In this document: positions 23,090 through 27,697 of the stretch, in pieces | Layout: every line of letters begins with the position of its first letter | How positions within the stretch are numbered: position 1 is the first letter of the stretch | Program-made: the position numbers and the translations under genes | The notes under the pieces: generated by a model | What the model saw: only the letters and a program-made list of their open reading frames with translations | Databases searched by the model: none | Told to the model about the DNA's origin: nothing | Assembly (NCBI GenBank): GCA_002450295.1 | Contig: DJYX01000170.1 | Span: forward strand, 537 to 28,233 | DNA length: 27,697 bases | Reading direction: 5' to 3' | DNA from: Deltaproteobacteria bacterium UBA6967 | GTDB lineage: Bacteria > SAR324 > NAC60-12

Positions 23090-25585
23090 TCATCTTCCAT
23101 GAAGTAAGGGGTGGACATTCCAAATCTGGGTTGCATATTCCCTGATCGTACGATCACTTGAAAATTTGCCAACTTTGGCAGTATTTGCAATCGACATCTG
23201 AGTCCAGGTAGGAACATCTTGATAAGTTTTTCCGACTAACTCTTGACAAGCAGTGTAAGAATCAAAATCTGCAAGAAGTAAATAATGATCATTATAAATG
23301 AGAGAATCAATGAGATCCCGATATCGTTGAGGCTCTTGGGGATTGAAAAAACCAGATCCAATAAGATCTAACACATTCTTTACTCGGTGATTTTCATTGT
23401 AGATCTGCTGGGGATCATAGCCAGTTGCTCTCAATTGCTGAACATCATTTGCCTTCATACCAAAAGTAAAAATATTCTCCGATCCAACTTCCTCTCCAAT
23501 TTCGATTGTTGCACCGTCGTGGGTTCCGAGCAGAATGCAACCGTTCAAAGAAAACTTCATATTACTTGTGCCTGATGCCTCTGTCCCTGCTGTAGAAATA
23601 TGTTCTGAGACCTCGCTGGCCGCGATGATTTTTTCCGAGTTGGACACACCATAATTGGTCACAAAGAGAACTCGAAGCCTGTCCTCAATCTCAGCATCCA
23701 TATTAACTTTTGCTGCCACGTCATTGATCAAGCGAATAATTTGCTTCGCCATGTAGTAACCAGGTGCAGCCTTCCCTCCAAACAAAAAGGTTCGCTTGGG
23801 AACATTCATTTTTGGGTTGTTTTTCAACTGATGGTACAGATGAACCACATGAAGGATATTGAGCAACTGACGCTTATATTCATGAATCCGTTTGACCTGG
23901 ACATCAAAGAGAGAATCAACTGCCAGTTCAACTCTGTGAGTTGCTACAATCCACTCACAAAGTTGCTTTTTTTTCAGTTTCTTTACCTCTTGCCATTGAT
24001 GTTGAAAACTTTCTGTTGAAGCCAAATCCAACAAATTTTCCAGCTTATCCAGATCTGTGATCCAGTCACTGCCAATATGATCATTGATTAGCTCTGCTAA
24101 CTCAGGATTCGCACAACGTAACCAAAGCCTCGGGGTAATTCCATTGGTCTTGTTCTGAAACCTCTCTGGGAACAAATTGTAAAAGTCTCTAAAGATTGTC
24201 TCCTTAAGCAGTTCGGTATGCAGCACCGCTACTCCATTTGTTGTGTGGCTGCCAACAATCGATAGAAAAGGCATCCGTACTTGCTTTTCCCAACCTTCTT
24301 CAATCATGGAGACTCTTGATAGTAAACCAGGGTCTTTGGGATTTTTGTGTCTTACCTGCTGAAGAAATCGATCATTGATCTGATAGATCAGTTCCATGTG
24401 TCTTGGAAGCAAGTTGTTGAGCAATTCAACAGACCAACGCTCAAGAGCTTCCGGCAATACCGTATGATTCGTATAAGCAAAGGTTTGACGGCATATTTGC
24501 CAAGCTTCATCCCATTCTAACCCCTCCTCGTCAATCAAGAGTCGCATCAGTTCCGGGATTGCAATTGAAGGATGCGTATCGTTAAGTTGAATTGCCATAT
24601 GATCTGGGAAGGCTCCCCAGGACTGATTGCGGTCCTTAAAGCGAACAATCATGTCCTGCAGGGAAGCTGACACGAAGAAATATTGCTGCTTTAGCCGCAG
24701 TTCCTTTCCACTGAATGCTTGGTCATTCGGATACAAAACCTTGGAGATTGTTTCTACTCGCTGTTTGTCCATCACAGCTTGTAAATAATCTCCCCGATTG
24801 AAGCTCGCCAAATCAAAATCTCGAACAGCCCTAGCAGACCAAAGTCTTAGAACATTCACAGTCTCATTGGCGTAGCCACTGACTGGCACGTCAAAAGCCA
24901 CTGCTCTCGCTTGTTCTGCTTCCACCCAACGACGTTTTGATCTTCCCTGTTCATCAGTTTCATCAATCACTCTCCCATAAAAACGGACCGGGTAATTGAT
25001 GTGTGGTCGACGAATTTCCCAAGGATAACCATTTTCCAGCCAACCATCGGGAAATTCGATTTGTTGTCCATTCTCAAATTTTTGCTGAAAAATCCCATAC
25101 TCATAGCGAATACCGTAGCCAAAAGCAGGCAACTGCAGGGTTGCCATGGAGTCAAGAAAACAAGCCGCTAAACGTCCAAGACCTCCATTACCCAAACCTG
25201 CATCTCGCTCGCACTCCTCAATCTCTATGAGGCTTACGCCTAGTTGCTCCATTACCTTCTGGCAGACATCATAGATCCCTAGGTTAACAAGATTGTTGCG
25301 AAGACTTCGACCAATCAGATATTCAAGGGACAAATAATTGACTTGTTTGGCCTCAGATTTTTCATATCGCTGTTGGGTTTCATTAAGTTGCCAGATCAGT
25401 CGGTCTCGAACAGTTCGAGCCAAAGCTTCAAACAAATCTGTTTTGGTTGCTCGCTCTGGAATTTCGCAAATCACGAATTCAAGATTTTTTACAACAGACT
25501 CCAGAATAGTATTGGAGTCCATTTTTTGTTGTGATTGTGCGATATAGTCCAAAAGACTTTGATTTTCAGATGTCAGATTCAACAC
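23090..25585 (-). CDS. glgP: Glycogen/maltodextrin phosphorylase
   Basis: PLP-dependent phosphorylase of 831 residues that releases glucose-1-phosphate from glycogen or maltodextrin in the cytoplasm. Clear blocks are LEYLIGRSLRNNL (88-100), DAGLGNGGLGRLAACFLDSMA (128-148), GYGIRYEYGIFQQ (156-168), QLNDTHPSIAIPELMR (333-348), FQNKTNGITPRLWL (476-489), VKRIHEYKRQLLN (564-576), and the cofactor segment TEASGTSNMKFSLNG with the PLP lysine at 677. Full length for the family. The GTG at 25585 follows AAGGAG by four bases; the adjoining TTG at 25582 would have the better spacing. No other glycogen genes are in the window. It reads divergently from a lipoprotein gene and is followed closely by a secreted protein gene. 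Confidence 0.96.
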   Translation of the reverse strand: MLNLTSENQSLLDYIAQSQQKMDSNTILESVVKNLEFVICEIPERATKTDLFEALARTVRDRLIWQLNETQQRYEKSEAKQVNYLSLEYLIGRSLRNNLVNLGIYDVCQKVMEQLGVSLIEIEECERDAGLGNGGLGRLAACFLDSMATLQLPAFGYGIRYEYGIFQQKFENGQQIEFPDGWLENGYPWEIRRPHINYPVRFYGRVIDETDEQGRSKRRWVEAEQARAVAFDVPVSGYANETVNVLRLWSARAVRDFDLASFNRGDYLQAVMDKQRVETISKVLYPNDQAFSGKELRLKQQYFFVSASLQDMIVRFKDRNQSWGAFPDHMAIQLNDTHPSIAIPELMRLLIDEEGLEWDEAWQICRQTFAYTNHTVLPEALERWSVELLNNLLPRHMELIYQINDRFLQQVRHKNPKDPGLLSRVSMIEEGWEKQVRMPFLSIVGSHTTNGVAVLHTELLKETIFRDFYNLFPERFQNKTNGITPRLWLRCANPELAELINDHIGSDWITDLDKLENLLDLASTESFQHQWQEVKKLKKKQLCEWIVATHRVELAVDSLFDVQVKRIHEYKRQLLNILHVVHLYHQLKNNPKMNVPKRTFLFGGKAAPGYYMAKQIIRLINDVAAKVNMDAEIEDRLRVLFVTNYGVSNSEKIIAASEVSEHISTAGTEASGTSNMKFSLNGCILLGTHDGATIEIGEEVGSENIFTFGMKANDVQQLRATGYDPQQIYNENHRVKNVLDLIGSGFFNPQEPQRYRDLIDSLIYNDHYLLLADFDSYTACQELVGKTYQDVPTWTQMSIANTAKVGKFSSDRTIREYATQIWNVHPLLHGR

Positions 25586-25774
25586 TCAGCTCCTTCACAG
25601 CATTTTTTCATAAAGTTTCGTAGGACCATTGATTCAATTTTTTCAGTAATTTTTTTTTCATTCCTGTAAAGAGGCAAAAAAATAAAGAGAACTTTTCTGA
25701 AAAGCTAAAGATTTTGTTCAAAGAGTCGATAATACCCCTAGAACAAAAATCTTCAGCATTCACAGGACAAATTC

Positions 25775-26197
25775 ATGAAGTTAAAAAATCTGATCTTAGC
25801 CATCACAACGATAGGTTTTTTGTCATCCGGGTGCAGCACCATTCAAGAAATTGTTGGGGACGGCAATACTTTGATAGCTGGTCCTTGCGCAGATTTGAAA
25901 ATTGATGAGGCGTTCTTTCTGCATGAGGAAGCAAAAAGCGGTTTTGCCAAGTATCTGAATACACGGGAAGATCATCTCCTCTTCGATGCCTTTTACACAG
26001 CCAGTGATTCAAGATCTGTTGCGCAGTCAGTTAGCCAATGCTGGGATCGCAGAGTTTCTCACTACAACGCCATGAAGAATCTTGAGGAATTGAATAATGA
26101 CCTTGCGCGCATCCTAATCAGAAATATGCCAGATGAGGATCCGGGCCAAATGGTCTCAGTGTACCGTGATAAATACACTCGTTTGATGCACCGCTAA
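25775..26197 (+). CDS. Small lipoprotein of unknown function upstream of mlaE
   Basis: A 140-residue lipoprotein. The signal peptide (MKLKNLILAITTIGF) ends in the lipobox LSSGC, with lipidated Cys20 followed by Ser-Thr. The mature part is helical and polar, with two cysteines (in AGPCADLKID and VSQCWDRR) that could form a disulfide in the periplasm. No family is recognised. AGGACA lies about 8 bases before the ATG. The mlaE-like gene starts 9 bases after the stop, so the two are probably co-transcribed, and the lipoprotein may serve the lipid transporter at the outer or inner membrane; that is inference. The 189-base gap to the divergent glgP gene is AT-rich and must hold both promoters; I could not fix them. 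Confidence 0.8.
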   Translation: MKLKNLILAITTIGFLSSGCSTIQEIVGDGNTLIAGPCADLKIDEAFFLHEEAKSGFAKYLNTREDHLLFDAFYTASDSRSVAQSVSQCWDRRVSHYNAMKNLEELNNDLARILIRNMPDEDPGQMVSVYRDKYTRLMHR

Positions 26198-26206
26198 CCG
26201 TAACAA

Positions 26207-26992
26207 ATGCCTAGCGCCTCACCCTCCATTTTCTCCGAAATCAGAGTCAATTTTCGGCAGAGTATAACTGGCGTAGGACGCGCCACATTGCTTCTGCTGG
26301 AAGCCTTATCCGCCCTTTTCTCGCCTCCCTTTCGCTTCAAACTTTTCCTCAAGCAAATGGAATTCATCGGCAACAAGTCGCTCTGGATTACCATTCTCAC
26401 TGGAACGTTCACTGGAATGGTGCTTACCATTCAGTCCTACTTCGCCTTAAAAACCTTTGGTTCTGAAAGCATTGTGGGGGGAATGGTCGCTGTCAGTATG
26501 ACCAGAGAGTTGGGGCCGGTTCTAACTGCCTTGATGGTCAATGCAAGAGCCGGCTCAGCGATTGCTGCTGAACTCGGCACTATGCGGGTCACAGAGCAGA
26601 TTGATGCGTTGCAATCTCTAGCAGTCAACCCAGTCCAGTATCTTGTAACTCCCAGAATACTAGCAGGTTTAGTGATGCTGCCAAGTCTGACGATGGTAGC
26701 GAATTTTACTGGTATACTAGGTTCATATCTGGTTGGAGTCTTGTTACTCGGAGTAGATTCTGGAATTTTTCTCTCCAAAATTGAATCCTTTGTAGTACTG
26801 CGAGATATCTGGGGTAGCCTCATTAAGGCAGCCATCTTTGGAGTAGTTCTCACTCATGTTGGTTGCTACAAGGGTTTCTTCACTGAAAACGGGGCTGAAG
26901 GAGTTGGTCGAGCCACAACAGAAGCCGTGAGCTTCTCTGCAGTGTTTATTCTCTTCTCAGACTATATCTTCACCTCCTTTTGGCAGCGTTGA
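26207..26992 (+). CDS. mlaE: MlaE/YrbE-type lipid ABC transporter permease
   Basis: Inner-membrane permease of 261 residues from the MlaE family, which moves phospholipids between the inner and outer membranes. An N-terminal interfacial helix (FSEIRVNFRQSITGVGRATLL) precedes about five membrane helices. Hallmarks are GTFTGMVLTIQSYFALKTFG, MTRELGPVLTALMVNARAGSAIAAELGTMRVTEQIDAL (the core domain signature) and NPVQYLVTPRILAGLVMLP, followed by KAAIFGVVLTHVGCYKGF. The start ATG lies 9 bases after the lipoprotein stop with little sign of a ribosome-binding site, so translational coupling is likely. The usual neighbours mlaF (ATPase), mlaD and mlaC are not seen here, although the following gene is cut by the window. 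Confidence 0.93.
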   Translation: MPSASPSIFSEIRVNFRQSITGVGRATLLLLEALSALFSPPFRFKLFLKQMEFIGNKSLWITILTGTFTGMVLTIQSYFALKTFGSESIVGGMVAVSMTRELGPVLTALMVNARAGSAIAAELGTMRVTEQIDALQSLAVNPVQYLVTPRILAGLVMLPSLTMVANFTGILGSYLVGVLLLGVDSGIFLSKIESFVVLRDIWGSLIKAAIFGVVLTHVGCYKGFFTENGAEGVGRATTEAVSFSAVFILFSDYIFTSFWQR

Positions 26993-27152
26993 GCCAACTT
27001 CAGTGACGTCCCCATCCTCCGATCCAATGCTTTAAAATCCTAAATCGCATCATTTGGAACTTCTCTAAACATTCTGATCTGGACGGTTGATTAAAATTCT
27101 CTATATTCAAATCATTTGAATCAAGAATACAAATCTCCCAGTTAAATCACTA

Positions 27153-27697
27153 ATGCCAGATCTCCTCCAAGTTTCGATGCCCCAGGTCTGGGCAGATAAT
27201 CTACGTTCCGAATTGATGAAGCGACTTGAAAATCGACACACCTCTATCGAGTTGCTCACGCATGGCCCCGATAGACCACCTGCTCAAAACGCTGCGGTAA
27301 TCTGGCTTTGGTATGAAGAGGATTTTGGAACGGAAAAGCGACCCGCCAGTGGAATGAAAATTTATTCCCGATCCCGGGTCATGAGGCTTCCCAAGAAAAT
27401 GGATTCTGAAGCTGAACTGTGGTTGCAACGTTTAAAACAGCTCGAAAAAGATATACAAACTCAGCGGAATGACCTGGAGTTTCAGAAATTCTGCTATCGA
27501 TGCGTAAATTTCTTCAGAAGGAATGAGCAACACTGGCAACAACAGTTAGTCTTACAATCAATCCTCAAAAGAGTAGAACCATTTGAGGATCTTTACATTG
27601 AAGGACTGAGAGGAGCTCTGGATAAGGCAATTTCAGCAGCGACAGGAGTCAGTCTTCTTGAAGATGTGATGCGAACATTAGTAAATGTGCTGATCAT
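27153..27697 (+). CDS. Unrecognised protein, 3' end outside window
   Basis: An open frame from the ATG at 27153 runs 181 codons to the window end without a stop. No family is recognised. The start is MPDLLQVSMPQVWADNLRSELMKRLENRH; a short hydrophobic aromatic strand (AAVIWLWYEEDF, near residue 48) follows. A basic stretch leads into a charged, probably coiled-coil helix (SEAELWLQRLKQLEKDIQTQRNDLEFQKF, about 85-113). A helical segment with LYIEGLRGALDKAISAATGVSLLEDVMRTL follows. No signal peptide or membrane segment is visible, so the product is probably cytoplasmic. It starts 160 bases after mlaE on the same strand with no obvious ribosome-binding site. It is not an MlaF ATPase, as no Walker A appears in the visible part. 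Confidence 0.65.
   Translation, partial: MPDLLQVSMPQVWADNLRSELMKRLENRHTSIELLTHGPDRPPAQNAAVIWLWYEEDFGTEKRPASGMKIYSRSRVMRLPKKMDSEAELWLQRLKQLEKDIQTQRNDLEFQKFCYRCVNFFRRNEQHWQQQLVLQSILKRVEPFEDLYIEGLRGALDKAISAATGVSLLEDVMRTLVNVLI

Overview
The window is a 27.7 kb piece of a Gram-negative bacterial chromosome. The base composition looks moderately AT-rich, and the genes are densely packed on both strands. Evidence for a Gram-negative cell is an MlaE-type permease, a lipoprotein with a lipobox, a small secreted protein ending in an outer-membrane-style aromatic residue, a twin-arginine substrate-binding protein and SapC. The mix of families suggests an aerobic heterotroph related to Proteobacteria. 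A marine lineage such as SAR324 is only a guess. There are no rRNA or tRNA genes, CRISPR arrays, transposases or phage structural genes. Apart from one unexplained intergenic element, this is core-genome-like sequence.

Layout. The minus strand opens with argS (C-terminus cut by the window edge). Upstream of it is a GC-rich, heavily self-complementary intergenic segment (about 1672-1832), which I read as a probable structured RNA. Next on the plus strand come a methylmalonyl-CoA epimerase-like VOC protein and a galE-type sugar-nucleotide epimerase. A LexA/CI-like S24 repressor (minus) is then divergent from an alkB-like dealkylase followed by a Nudix hydrolase, a plausible damage-repair and sanitation locus. 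sucA and sucB, the first two components of 2-oxoglutarate dehydrogenase, follow. They converge on a sapC-family gene that has a good intrinsic terminator. A rimI-like acetyltransferase (plus), an AEC-family permease (minus) and an rlmI-type rRNA methyltransferase (minus) come next.

The right half holds a PAP2 phosphatase translationally coupled to an unrecognised membrane protein. After that is a five-gene polyamine unit: spuC-type aminotransferase, then a potD/F-like binding protein, potB, potC and potA. It would import putrescine or a relative and transaminate it; the sucAB complex would later oxidise the carbon in the TCA cycle. On the minus strand, glgP, a small predicted outer-membrane protein and fdhD lie in the same direction. 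Divergent from glgP are a small lipoprotein and an mlaE homologue, then an unrecognised gene cut by the window end.

The strongest candidate for something undescribed is the structured element upstream of argS. It contains two separate hairpins that present the same seven-base loop, each inside an outer stem. Several pairs hold as G-U only if the minus strand is transcribed. Secondary points of interest are the divergent repressor/alkB operator region, a PAP2 enzyme whose conserved PSGH serine is replaced by cysteine, and an orphan mlaE paired with a novel lipoprotein.
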